Source of the DNA: an uncultured Eubacteriales bacterium
Lineage (GTDB): Bacteria > Bacillota > Clostridia > Peptostreptococcales > Anaerovoracaceae
Assembly: GCA_902786355.1 (NCBI GenBank)
Contig: CADABZ010000006.1
Span: forward strand, 124,001-188,000
Direction: 5' to 3'
Length of the DNA stretch: 64,000 nucleotides
A program made the position numbers and the translations under genes. Position 1 is the first letter of the stretch; each line of letters opens with the position of its first letter. Under the pieces are notes generated by a model that worked only from the letters and a program-made list of their open reading frames with translations, made no database searches and was not told where the DNA came from. This document shows positions 32,352 to 41,100 of this stretch, in pieces.

Positions 32352-32681
32352 ATGGACAATAGTTATTTCAAGCTTGAGATATTTATCCCTGAGACGCACT
32401 TTGCAGATCTTAGGAAGGCTCTTCAAAGTGTTGATGCCGGGCATATAGGCAACTACGACTGCTGCCTGTCATACAGCAGGGTCATAGGGACATGGAGACC
32501 GCTGGCTGGTACAGATCCATTCATCGGAGAAGAAGGAACGATCAGCGAAGAAGAGGAACTGAAGGTGGAAGTTACTGTAGATGGCAAACGTCTTGATGAG
32601 ACGATCGCTGCCATCAAAGCCGTTCATCCATACGAGGAGCCGGTTATCAATGTGATCAAATTGTACAGAACAGGATTATAG
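32352..32681 (+). CDS. Stand-alone CutA/YqfO-like domain protein, copy 2
   Basis: 109 residues, about 89% identical to the protein at 97-426, including FKLEIFIPETHFADLRKAL and HPYEEPVINVI. This copy sits directly behind thpR in what looks like a stable chromosomal operon, so it is probably the resident copy and the one at 97 the duplicate. Changes are scattered (for example P52A, V63T, S79K), suggesting both have been under selection. Role unknown; possibly metal-related by analogy with CutA. Confidence 0.82.
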   Translation: MDNSYFKLEIFIPETHFADLRKALQSVDAGHIGNYDCCLSYSRVIGTWRPLAGTDPFIGEEGTISEEEELKVEVTVDGKRLDETIAAIKAVHPYEEPVINVIKLYRTGL

Positions 32682-32739
32682 AACTTCTTTAGTTTGCTAA
32701 CTTCATCGAGGCAGCGACTTCTTCCCGGTCCTTATCGGG

Positions 32740-33039
32740 ATGGAGAGGCTTGACGGGATAATGCATGAGATCTCGCTCGATGATGAGTACCTGATGCACA
32801 CTGGCGACGATGGTCTCGGAAGGAAGGTGCGCGAAGCCCTAGAGAAAGCAGAACGCAGTGCAGAGCGCATCAGGGATCAGATAACAGGTCATCTTCCGGA
32901 CTACTGGGCCGCATTGGATGAAATGGGCCTGTTCATGAAGTCATATATACCGGCAGGCATTGCATGCCAGCTATGTTCTGACACTTGCAGATTTTTTCGC
33001 GAAATTCAGGCAATAACATCCCCCGGGGAGGCTTGCTGA
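32740..33039 (+). CDS. Small hypothetical protein, possibly DUF6809-like
   Basis: 99 residues, helical and charged (RKVREALEKAERSAERIRDQ), with a C-terminal stretch GIACQLCSDTCRFFREI that recalls small Firmicute proteins of the DUF6809 kind. No clear ribosome-binding site is present, and the frame stays open upstream of the ATG, so it could be a remnant. It lies between the CutA-like gene and the cobalt/nickel transporter operon. Confidence 0.4.
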   Translation: MERLDGIMHEISLDDEYLMHTGDDGLGRKVREALEKAERSAERIRDQITGHLPDYWAALDEMGLFMKSYIPAGIACQLCSDTCRFFREIQAITSPGEAC

Positions 33040-33051
33040 CCATGTGGTAAG

Positions 33052-33091
33052 CGCATACAATAAACATACAATCAAAGTATTATTGTATGCG
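33052..33091. promoter_or_regulatory. Perfect 12-bp inverted repeat, NikR-like operator candidate
   Basis: CGCATACAATAA (33052-33063) and its exact complement TTATTGTATGCG (33080-33091) flank 16 bp. A two-arm palindrome with a 16-bp gap is the geometry of NikR operators (GTATGA-N16-TCATAC), although the arms differ. It ends at the ribosome-binding site of cbiM, so it could also act as an RNA hairpin. Confidence 0.6.
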
Positions 33092-33105
33092 AAGGGAGTT
33101 TTACT

Positions 33106-34167
33106 ATGCATATGGCAGACGCTTTGCTGGCACCTGCAGTCGCTGCAACTATGTATGTTGCATCAGGTGCAGCTGCCGGAGTTTCGATCAAAAAACTAAG
33201 AGAAGATAATGAGCCGCAGAAGCTCCCTGTGATGGCAGTCACAGCTGCTGTCGTATTCGCAGGACAGATGATAAACTATACGATCCCGGGGACAGGTTCT
33301 TCCGGACATATGTGTGGAGGCATGCTGCTTTCGGCATTGCTTGGTCCGTATGCGGGGTTCTTGTCTATGATTGTGGTACTGGCGATCCAATGCCTGTTCT
33401 TCGCCGACGGAGGACTCATGGCCCTGGGCGCCAATATATGGAACATGGCTTTCTACGGATGCTTTGTAGGATACTTCCTGATCTGGAAGCCGATCATTCG
33501 CAGCAAATGGTTCGGTGATGACAAGTCTGCAATGCGTAAGCGCATTATAATTGCATCTATTCTTGGCTGCGTGATAACCTTGCAGCTGGGAGCATTATCG
33601 GTAGTGATTGAAACAAGTCTGTCGGGTATTACTGAGCTGCCGTTCGGAGCATTTGTGGGACTTATGCAGCCGATCCATCTGGCTATCGGTCTTGTAGAAG
33701 GACTGGTCACAGCCGCTGTTCTGTGCTTTGTATTTGAAACACGCCCTGAACTCCTCAGAGATGTCAATGAGACAAGAGAAGGAGGGTTTGAGGCAAAACG
33801 TACTCTCAAGGCAACTGTAGTTACACTGGCGATCGTTGCACTCGTAGTAGGAGGCGGACTCAGCCTGTTCGCAAGCAGTAATCCGGATGGACTTGAATGG
33901 GCACTGTTCGGAAATGCTGATGGAGGCTATTCGACCAATATGGGGCTTGATGAGGATAACTTCGGAGTATCAAGCCAGGCTGCCGATACTGCCGGAAACA
34001 TTCAGGAGAAGACATCATTCCTTCCTGACTATGCTTTCCCGAACAGTGACAGTGCTGCAGGCACGACGGTATCCGGAATAGTGGGGTCGGCACTTGTTGC
34101 CGGAGTTGCGATCCTGATATGCCTTGCCGGCGGATTCTTCAGGAAAAAGAACAAAAAGGAAGCATGA
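33106..34167 (+). CDS. cbiM: CbiM-CbiN fusion, substrate-binding/permease component of Co/Ni ECF transporter
   Basis: 353 residues. It starts MHMADALL, the Met-His-Met hook that binds Co2+/Ni2+ in CbiM/NikM. Six or seven helices follow, with MINYTIPGTGSSGHMCGGML, GANIWNMAFYG and LMQPIHLAIGLVEG, the family's core. After residue 240 comes a CbiN-like part: one helix, SSNPDGLEWALFG, an extracellular loop (about 270-320) and a final helix. Fusion of M and N is common in Firmicutes. It is first in a cbiM-cbiQ-cbiO operon. Cobalt versus nickel cannot be settled here; no cobalamin riboswitch is seen and the upstream palindrome favours a metal-sensing repressor. Confidence 0.92.
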   Translation: MHMADALLAPAVAATMYVASGAAAGVSIKKLREDNEPQKLPVMAVTAAVVFAGQMINYTIPGTGSSGHMCGGMLLSALLGPYAGFLSMIVVLAIQCLFFADGGLMALGANIWNMAFYGCFVGYFLIWKPIIRSKWFGDDKSAMRKRIIIASILGCVITLQLGALSVVIETSLSGITELPFGAFVGLMQPIHLAIGLVEGLVTAAVLCFVFETRPELLRDVNETREGGFEAKRTLKATVVTLAIVALVVGGGLSLFASSNPDGLEWALFGNADGGYSTNMGLDEDNFGVSSQAADTAGNIQEKTSFLPDYAFPNSDSAAGTTVSGIVGSALVAGVAILICLAGGFFRKKNKKEA

Positions 34168-34186
34168 TCGAATAAAAGTTTTAGCA

Positions 34187-34205
34187 GGGGCGTCTGAGAC
34201 GCCCC
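34187..34205 (+). terminator. Short GC-rich hairpin between cbiM and cbiQ
   Basis: GGGGCGTCT pairs with AGACGCCCC around a single G, followed by ATGTTTTGTG. It may partly terminate transcription and lower cbiQ/cbiO expression relative to cbiM. Confidence 0.5.
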
Positions 34206-34253
34206 ATGTTTTGTGTTAATATATATGCGACTGCTTTAAAAAAGGAAAAACAG

Positions 34254-35057
34254 ATGAACAAAATGGAAAAGGCGCTCAGCGAGCTTGCTCAGATGGATGA
34301 GTTTGCGGTGCAGGCATCCCCGGTACATGATCTTAACGCCGGAGCCAAGCTGCTGAGTACTGTTGCTTACATTTTAATAGTGATGTCTTTTGATAAGTAC
34401 GACCTGAGCGGCCTTGTTCCGATGGTGCTCTGGCCGGTTTTTCTTTTCCAGCTGAGCGGGATCCCGGTGCGCACATGCTTCTACAAGCTGCGCATAGTTC
34501 TCCCCCTTGTGATGGCTGTAGGTCTGTTCAATCCTTTCTTCGACAGAGACATACTGCTGAATATCGGCAATATCGGTGTATCCGGCGGAGTCATCAGCAT
34601 GATCACACTTATGCTCAAAGGCGTATTCTGTCTGATGGCGTCTTTCCTGCTTGTGGCAACGACACCTTTTGACTCGATATGTGCAGCTCTCAGGAGAATA
34701 CATGTACCGGCAACACTGGTAACACTTCTGCTGCTGACATACAGATATGTAGGAGTCATGACCGAAGAACTGGCAGTGATGACAGACGCATATCATCTGA
34801 GGGCACCCGGGCAGAAGGGCATACATGTATCAGCATGGGGGTCCTTCCTCGGACAGCTTCTGCTCCGAAGCATGGACCGGGCACAGGAACTGTATGCGAG
34901 CATGCTCCTGAGAGGATATCACCAGCATTTCCACTACGCTCCGTCAAAACCATTCAGAGTCAGGGATGCTGTGTATCTGCTTTTGTCGCTGCTTTTCTTC
35001 CTGCTGATGAGATACTGCAATGTGGCAGAGCTGATAGGCGGACTTTTTGTGAGGTAG
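34254..35057 (+). CDS. cbiQ: CbiQ-type transmembrane (T) component of ECF transporter
   Basis: 267 residues with five predicted helices and the two coupling motifs of T components: LRRIHVPATL and ELYASMLLRGYHQ (Ala-Arg-Gly-like). It couples ATP hydrolysis by CbiO to metal uptake through CbiM. The ATG at 34254 follows AAGGA; the longer reading adds an implausible leader. It ends six bases before cbiO. Confidence 0.88.
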   Translation: MNKMEKALSELAQMDEFAVQASPVHDLNAGAKLLSTVAYILIVMSFDKYDLSGLVPMVLWPVFLFQLSGIPVRTCFYKLRIVLPLVMAVGLFNPFFDRDILLNIGNIGVSGGVISMITLMLKGVFCLMASFLLVATTPFDSICAALRRIHVPATLVTLLLLTYRYVGVMTEELAVMTDAYHLRAPGQKGIHVSAWGSFLGQLLLRSMDRAQELYASMLLRGYHQHFHYAPSKPFRVRDAVYLLLSLLFFLLMRYCNVAELIGGLFVR

Positions 35058-35063
35058 AAGTTA

Positions 35064-35780
35064 ATGATCAGATTTCAGAATGTAAGCTTTGAATATGAGC
35101 ACGGAACTCGTGTCATAGATAATATGTCATTCACTATCGGTGACGGGGAAGCTGTCGGTCTGATAGGAGCTAATGGCGCCGGAAAGTCGACCATCATGAA
35201 GCTTCTTCTCGGCCTGGTCAGCGGCGAAGGAAAGATACTGGTAGATGATATAGAAGTCAGCAGCAGCAATCTCGGCAAGGTAAGGGAAAAGCTGGGATTT
35301 GTACTTCAGAATTCGGACAATCAGATGTTCATGCCGACAGTATATGAGGACATGATGTTCGCACCTCTCAACTATATGGTCAGCAGAGAAGATGCTGAGA
35401 AGAGAGTTGACGAAGTACTGGACCGGCTGGGCCTTCAGTACCTCAAGCATAAGTACAATCATAAGATCTCAGGCGGTGAGAAAAGGATGGCGGCAATAGC
35501 CACTATTCTTGCAATGGAACCTGAAGCTATACTGATGGACGAGCCTACATCAGCGCTCGATCCGTACAACCGCAGAGTCGTGATCAATACTATAAGAGAT
35601 CTCAGCCAGACCAAGATCATCACATCCCACGATCTGGATATGATCATGGATACCTGTGACAGAGTAATACTGATCAATGAAGGAAAAATCGTAGCAGATG
35701 GGAAAGCGGGGACTATACTCCGCGATAAGGAACTTCTTGAAGGCAATCATATGGAGCTGCCTCTGAGATTCCAGAAATAA
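35064..35780 (+). CDS. cbiO: CbiO-type ATP-binding component of ECF transporter
   Basis: 238 residues with Walker A GANGAGKST (about 33-41), Q-loop LQNSDNQMF, the ABC signature in a variant form SGGEKRM (about 137), Walker B ILMDEPTSALDP and H-loop TSHDLDM. All are standard for CbiO/NikO, which works as a homodimer. A short gap before it suggests coupling with cbiQ. No terminator is obvious after it. Confidence 0.93.
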   Translation: MIRFQNVSFEYEHGTRVIDNMSFTIGDGEAVGLIGANGAGKSTIMKLLLGLVSGEGKILVDDIEVSSSNLGKVREKLGFVLQNSDNQMFMPTVYEDMMFAPLNYMVSREDAEKRVDEVLDRLGLQYLKHKYNHKISGGEKRMAAIATILAMEPEAILMDEPTSALDPYNRRVVINTIRDLSQTKIITSHDLDMIMDTCDRVILINEGKIVADGKAGTILRDKELLEGNHMELPLRFQK

Positions 35781-35909
35781 TGATGCGGCGGAAGAGTCGA
35801 CGCGGAAGTTTATGTAATGTCTGGGAAAACACTGGAGAAGACTTCGGAAACAATTCAGATCTATCAGGGCTGATCATAACCGGACAACAAGGGAATTGGG
35901 TATCTGTAA

Positions 35910-36017
35910 ATGAAGAAAGACCATTATAGCTGGGTGATATGTTTCGCCTGCTCACTTCTTATATTCGTTACGATGGGGACTGCGTCGAACAGTCTGTCTG
36001 CTTTCACGCCATATATG
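35910..36017 (+). pseudogene. N-terminal stub of an MFS transporter, cut by repeat insertion
   Basis: The first 36 codons read as the start of an oxalate/formate-type MFS protein (MKKDHYSWVICFACSLLIFV, then TMGTASNSLSAFTPYM). At 36018 the dispersed repeat begins and the frame ends shortly after in repeat sequence. No MFS sequence follows the repeat, so the rest of the gene is gone. Confidence 0.75.
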
Positions 36018-36545
36018 CATACTGAGTATGTTAAAACTGTTGCGCATGAGCCGTCAGATGCGATGCGCGCATACTGCGTTCCTGGAATCTTGTAACTTTG
36101 ATGCCGATCCGTCCAATTCGCAATACCAATGTTGTAGATCTGATCGATGAATGATGTGTGTTCAATGCTATTTCCCGAAAAACGGGCAAAACAGGTAAAA
36201 ATGTTGTTTCCGAGGCGTCTGACGATCCAACCTGTCAATGCGAATTGGACCAATTATTGAAAATCAAGAGGGGCGGGATCCATATCTACAAGATTATCCA
36301 TGCGCAAACGGCAAATCTCGATAGGAATATAGATAGAATATTGACACAGAGAGAAAACCGGCACCTCAGATACAAGATTCGCGCGATCTGCCTCGCTGTG
36401 CGGCGTTACATTCCGGTAGGCGAAGCGACACGGAAGACCCTCTTCTGCGACAGCAGCGGACTTGTTATGAGGAGGGACCCGCACGAAGTGTGGGAGGAGT
36501 CCTGATAACGGGACACGCGCTGCTGGCTGCCTGCCCGGCGAGGGT
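36018..36545 (+). repeat. Dispersed repeat element, copy 1 (most complete)
   Basis: It begins with the near-palindrome CATACTGAGTATG and the words aaaactgttgcgcatgagcc and gtcag, which recur inverted at about 60850-60960. From about 36105 (gatgccgatcc...) to 36545 it matches, with scattered changes, the reverse complement of 55445-56000. The boundary near 36545 (ctgctggctgcc...cggcgaggg) is shared with copy 2. Copy 1 holds one 84-bp internal unit where copy 2 holds two. Confidence 0.85.
36158..36505 (+). CDS. ORF carried by dispersed repeat, copy 1
   Basis: 115 codons from a GTG, in the same frame as the ORF of copy 2. Shared words include DDPTCQ, ELDQLLKIKRGG, HIYKII, RKTL and MRR-DPHEVWEES at the end. 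It resembles no family I know. It carries one 28-residue unit (HIYKII..ANLDRNIDRILTQREN). A TGA a few codons upstream closes what is an open extension in copy 2. No ribosome-binding site is visible, so it may be non-coding DNA that keeps a frame open. Confidence 0.35.
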   Translation: MFNAISRKTGKTGKNVVSEASDDPTCQCELDQLLKIKRGGIHIYKIIHAQTANLDRNIDRILTQRENRHLRYKIRAICLAVRRYIPVGEATRKTLFCDSSGLVMRRDPHEVWEES

Positions 36546-36586
36546 GAGTTAATGCCAGTCGCCTGTTAATGCTGCGTTGTGGTAGG

Positions 36587-36635
36587 GCGCGTGCGGGATA
36601 GCGTGTTCCCGGGTGTGCGGTGTTCCCGCACGCGC
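36587..36635 (+). terminator. Strong GC-rich hairpin
   Basis: GCGCGTGCGGGA (36587-36598) and TCCCGCACGCGC (36624-36635) are exact complements, followed by only TTT. It may be the end of the repeat's transcript or another repeat part. Nothing else is seen between 36546 and 36779. Confidence 0.55.
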
Positions 36636-36779
36636 TTTGAGAGCCTTCGGCCAATCCTGCTGACTTATAATGACTCGCGGTCTTGGTTTGTGGTGATATT
36701 TTGGATATATGTTATGAGGGTATCCCCGGACTCAATGTAATAATGATAAAAATAAAAGATATAGGAGAAAAATGAAGTA

Positions 36780-37889
36780 ATGAAAAGAATGATCGACCGT
36801 CTGGACAAAAAGTACAGCAAGATATGCACATACGCAGCGGTGACTATCATACTGACAGTCATTATACTGGCGTTATTGTTTTCCTCAGGAGATCTGTGGA
36901 AGACCATATGGAATATGTTCACTGCTGTCCTCAAGCCTATTATCCTCGGTATAGTACTGACATTCCTGTTTTTGCCGCTTGTGAAGAAGATAGAGAAGCT
37001 GCTCGGTAATCCGGGAAAGCGCTGGACAAGACCTGCCGCTGTTGTCATCTTCTATCTGCTTGCTGCTGCCCTGCTGGGTACAGTGATAGTGCTGGCGGTC
37101 TTCGCTGTAAAAGGCGGAATAGAGAGAGTGAGTATAGATGAGATCAAGGCATATCTGGATATGCTCTATAATCAGTATCACAGTCTTATCGACGGTCTGG
37201 AAGGGTATATAGCTGATTCGAAGTTCCCGGTGAAAGGTCTCGGAAAAGTCGTTGCGGCCTTAGCTAACAGTGTAGCGGGATTCTTCAGCTCACTGCTTTT
37301 CGGCGTGATTTTTTCGATATACTTCATGATCGATCAGGACGGGATCCGCGGATACTGGGGCAGAGTCGTCAAAGTCGTCTATGGCGAGAAGGCTTTTGCA
37401 AAGATGTGTGAGCTGACAGGTGAGCTGAACACTGTATTCACAGGCTACATAAGAGGTCAGTCTATAGATGCTGCTATCGTAGGACTTCTGACGATCATCC
37501 TGCTGTCGCTTGCGGGCGTGCCGAATGCAACTGTGATAGGTATAATGACCGGTGTAGGTAATCTGATCCCATACGTCGGACCTGTAGTCGGATTCGGATC
37601 AATTATCATCAGCTGCCTGATAGCCGGAGAATTCGATAAGATGATCATCGGAGGACTCCTGCTTATCGTGATAATGTTCGTAGACAGCAACGTGATCAAT
37701 CCGAAGCTGCTTTCTTCCAATATAGAGGTGCATCCGCTGCTGGTAGTCGCTTCTCTTCTTGCCGGCGGCGCGATCGGCGGACTTGTAGGAATGATAATCG
37801 CAGTTCCTACAGCAGCGTTCATCAAGCTTCAGTTTGATAAATATCTGGACAGTAAAGAAAAGGAACGAATAGCAACGGGAGATATGTGA
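36780..37889 (+). CDS. AI-2E/PerM-family transporter
   Basis: 369 residues with eight predicted helices. Family hallmarks are the N-terminal pair of helices, a soluble loop (about 115-160) and the C-terminal signature GVPNATVIGIMTGVGNLIPYVGP with DSNVINPKLLSSNIEVHPL. Members of the AI-2E family export autoinducer-2 in E. coli (TqsA) or act as Na+/H+ antiporters in others, so the substrate is open. GGAG is upstream of the ATG. A terminator follows; the gene is a single unit. Confidence 0.88.
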   Translation: MKRMIDRLDKKYSKICTYAAVTIILTVIILALLFSSGDLWKTIWNMFTAVLKPIILGIVLTFLFLPLVKKIEKLLGNPGKRWTRPAAVVIFYLLAAALLGTVIVLAVFAVKGGIERVSIDEIKAYLDMLYNQYHSLIDGLEGYIADSKFPVKGLGKVVAALANSVAGFFSSLLFGVIFSIYFMIDQDGIRGYWGRVVKVVYGEKAFAKMCELTGELNTVFTGYIRGQSIDAAIVGLLTIILLSLAGVPNATVIGIMTGVGNLIPYVGPVVGFGSIIISCLIAGEFDKMIIGGLLLIVIMFVDSNVINPKLLSSNIEVHPLLVVASLLAGGAIGGLVGMIIAVPTAAFIKLQFDKYLDSKEKERIATGDM

Positions 37890-37905
37890 CCATCCCGGAC
37901 TGTGC

Positions 37906-37936
37906 AGCAGGGCTTCACACCCTGCTGTTTTTTTCA
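37906..37936 (+). terminator. Intrinsic terminator
   Basis: CAGCAGGG pairs with CCCTGCTG over a 7-nt loop, followed by TTTTTTT. Confidence 0.92.
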
Positions 37937-38013
37937 TTTAATGGAAAATGATTAACAATTATATAGTGCTAATAATCCGCAAAATGTGGTAGTATTAGGA
38001 TGAATAAGTTTAG

Positions 38014-38072
38014 TGTCAGTTAATATGGGTAATTATGTCGCGAGGGTTCCCATATTTCGAAAAAAACTGACA
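38014..38072 (+). promoter_or_regulatory. Long two-part stem in the leader of the giant adhesin gene
   Basis: TGTCAGTT (38014-38021) pairs with AACTGACA (38065-38072), and AATATGGG (38022-38029) pairs with CCCATATT (38049-38056), leaving an internal A-rich bulge and a 19-nt loop. It ends 50 bp before the start codon. It may stabilise the very long mRNA or control it. Confidence 0.55.
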
Positions 38073-38122
38073 TATCCGATGAAGGATAACAAGTCAAATC
38101 TTTAAAGTTTCAGGTGGTAATT

Positions 38123-41100
38123 ATGGATAACAGAAACGGAAACAGAAACGGTGACTATCATAAGAACACTTTGCTAAAACGTTTTCTCGTTCAGCTTCTT
38201 GTTTTTATGATGATCTTCGGCATGATGCCGGGTCAGTCAATGATGGCCTACGCGCTTCCTGACGATACCGCTGCTGCAACGGAATCTGCAGGGCTGCAGG
38301 AAGGGCAGTCAGATGTGACTGATACGCAGGGATCAGGCGGTCAGGAGGAGCAGCAGGATGATGCAGTGACTCCGGATCCTGATACCGGCGGTGACAAGGC
38401 AGCAGCCGGAGGTGAAACTCCAGCGGTGCAGCCGCAAGGGCAGACCAATGGAAACACAACTGACAGCCGGCAGAAGGCTGCAGAAGAGACTCCTGCTGCA
38501 GAAGAAAATACTCAGCCGCAGGGAGGCCTTCTTGGAGCCTCAGATTCTCCTGCCGCAGAACAGGCTGAGAAGAACTATGGCGAGAACGGATCCGCCAAGA
38601 CATTCAAGGTCACACTTACCGACGATAAGGACGAAGCTTATGCCGGAGACCAGATCAGCTACAATGTTGACGTCTCGATGTGGGCAGCTGCTACATATCC
38701 TTATGACGGCCAGAACCAGGAAGTAATGTTCGACAAGTGGGAGAATATCACTATCCTTCTTGACCTGCCGGATAATGTAGTGATCACCGGTATCAAACAG
38801 AATAATATCGGTACATATCGCCTGGTCGATGAAGCCACCAACACATGGGCGATCGACCTCAGCAAAACATCAAGGGATGCTACCAACAGTAATTCCATCA
38901 TTTTTGATGTAAACACACTGATCACGGGCAACGGAGCACTTGCTGACGGGACAGTTCTGGACAAAGCAGAAGTCACAGTAAGCGCTGATTTTAACGTGCG
39001 CATCGATGAAGAAGGAAATACCAAGAAGTATTCCAAGACTGTAACGGACGATACAGAAACTATCCAACTCGGAACACCTGACAGCTGGGTGCTCGCAAAA
39101 TCACCATACGAATCACCTAAGAACTATACGATCAATGCTGACGGGACAGTTACGATCCATTATCTCATCGAGTATGGACTCAATGTCAACGACGTTCCTG
39201 TCAAAGATCCTAACGTATATACCAGAACAGGACGTGTTCCTTTTGCAAAAGAGCTCAAGCTTACAGATGTTCCTGAACTGACTCTGCATAACGGAGACAA
39301 GATCACGGCTGATTCCATCACAGTTACACCTGCGAAGACGGGTTATGTATACAAAGACGGAAGATCCGCAGACAAGGACGGCCAGCCTGAAGCTATAACG
39401 GTTACAGGCGGTACACCTGTTGATCTTCCTTATGCTGTAGTCGGGACCAATACCAAGAATGTTGATGTAAATGCTCCGGCATACTCAGAGTACAAGGTCG
39501 ACATGACCTATGACTATGATAAGTTCATGGTCTGGTTCTATGAGAATGCTGATAAGACTGAAGCAGATTCGAAGAATACAGCTACGATAAAATATCAGCT
39601 GCTCGGACAGACAGACGAGAAAGAAACAAATGATGACGGCGAGACAACTATCCCGGGATATATCGAGCCGGGAGAGATAGAGATCGACAAATACATCGTC
39701 AATTATGATAACGCTCAGAAGAAGCTTTATTCAAAAGCTAACGGTTATACATCATCAAGCATTATATCCGGACCGGCGACTTATGAGATATTCGAAAGCG
39801 ACGGCACAACACCGGCGAAGATCTACTATAAGTCTCTTGGCAAGTATCATGAGCACAGCAGCAACACTCTGACAATAGATCCTGCAGAAGCTGAATCCTT
39901 CACCAACGGCATCGATGGCAAGATCAGCTTCTATGTCAAGGCAGGGACATATGTGATCAAGGAGACATCCGCACCTGCGAATACTAAGATCGCGAAAGAG
40001 GACGGGGATGCCAAGACCATAACAGTCAATGAAAAGGGAAAGGCCATAGCAATCTTCGATAACAAAGAGCAGCTTGGAGAGATTAATGTTCACAAGCAAG
40101 ATGAATCAGAAAATCCTGTTGACGGTGCTGTGATCGGCCTCTATGAGGATGAGGCACATAGGGTACCGGTCAAAGATGAATCAGGAAATGCTTTGACCAA
40201 GACTACCGACAATAGCGGTAACGCAACGTTCACACGTCTGGTACCTGGAACATATTATCTGTATGAGATCTCAGCTCCGGATGGCTACATCAAGTCTGAA
40301 GAGGTCAAAACCGTTCAGGTAACAGCAGGCAACACAACTGATGCACCTATAAAGATCGTTAATGAGTCGAACAGAAAAGTTATCCGGCTCCAGAAGAATT
40401 ACAGCACGGTATCAAATCCTATATCTCCTCTGCCGGTAACAAGTGATTATGCAAAATTCAAAAACGCATTCACACTCCAGCAGACTATCGATGGTGACGT
40501 ATGGACTGATAAAGGCACTTACAGCATAGACGATAAGGGTACTACTTCTGTTCAGGTGGATGAACTCAGTCCGGATGGTTATAAGTACCGTTATCGCTTT
40601 GTGGAGACTATCCCTGCAGGATATTTTGACAGGGACGGCAATCCGGGAGACGGCAATCACAAGGCATACTCTTCAGTGATCACCCCGGCCGATGGTGATG
40701 CTCTCATTGAGATGCTCAACATCAAGGGCGGCAGTATTGAGCTTACCAAGAACAAAGTATCCGTCAATGCATCTACCGGAGCTTATGAACCTCTGAAGCA
40801 AAGCGGCAAGACATTCAAGCTCTATCGTGTGGCTGAAGGCTCAAATGCAGCAGAAGAAGTTGCGGAAGCAACGACCGATTCCAACGGCAAAATCACATAC
40901 TCAAACCTGGTTTCCGTGAACTCTTCAAACAAGATCTACAAATATTATGTAGTAGAGCAGGAAACTGAGGAAGGATACGAATGGATCACGGATTCTGAGA
41001 TCACTATCGGTGGAAAAAGGACACCGGCCCTTGAAATCGGATCTTTTACCACACAGAGCGGCAATGTACTGACGAAGACAACATACAATATCCAGCAGGA

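Noticed and set aside
33040..33105. Cobalamin riboswitch before cbiM
   Set aside because: The gap is only 66 bp and is taken up by a palindrome; a cobalamin riboswitch needs about 200 nt and its conserved box is absent.
34679..35092. 137-codon plus-strand frame
   Set aside because: It overlaps cbiQ in another frame; its Arg/Ser/His-rich composition is that of a shadow frame.
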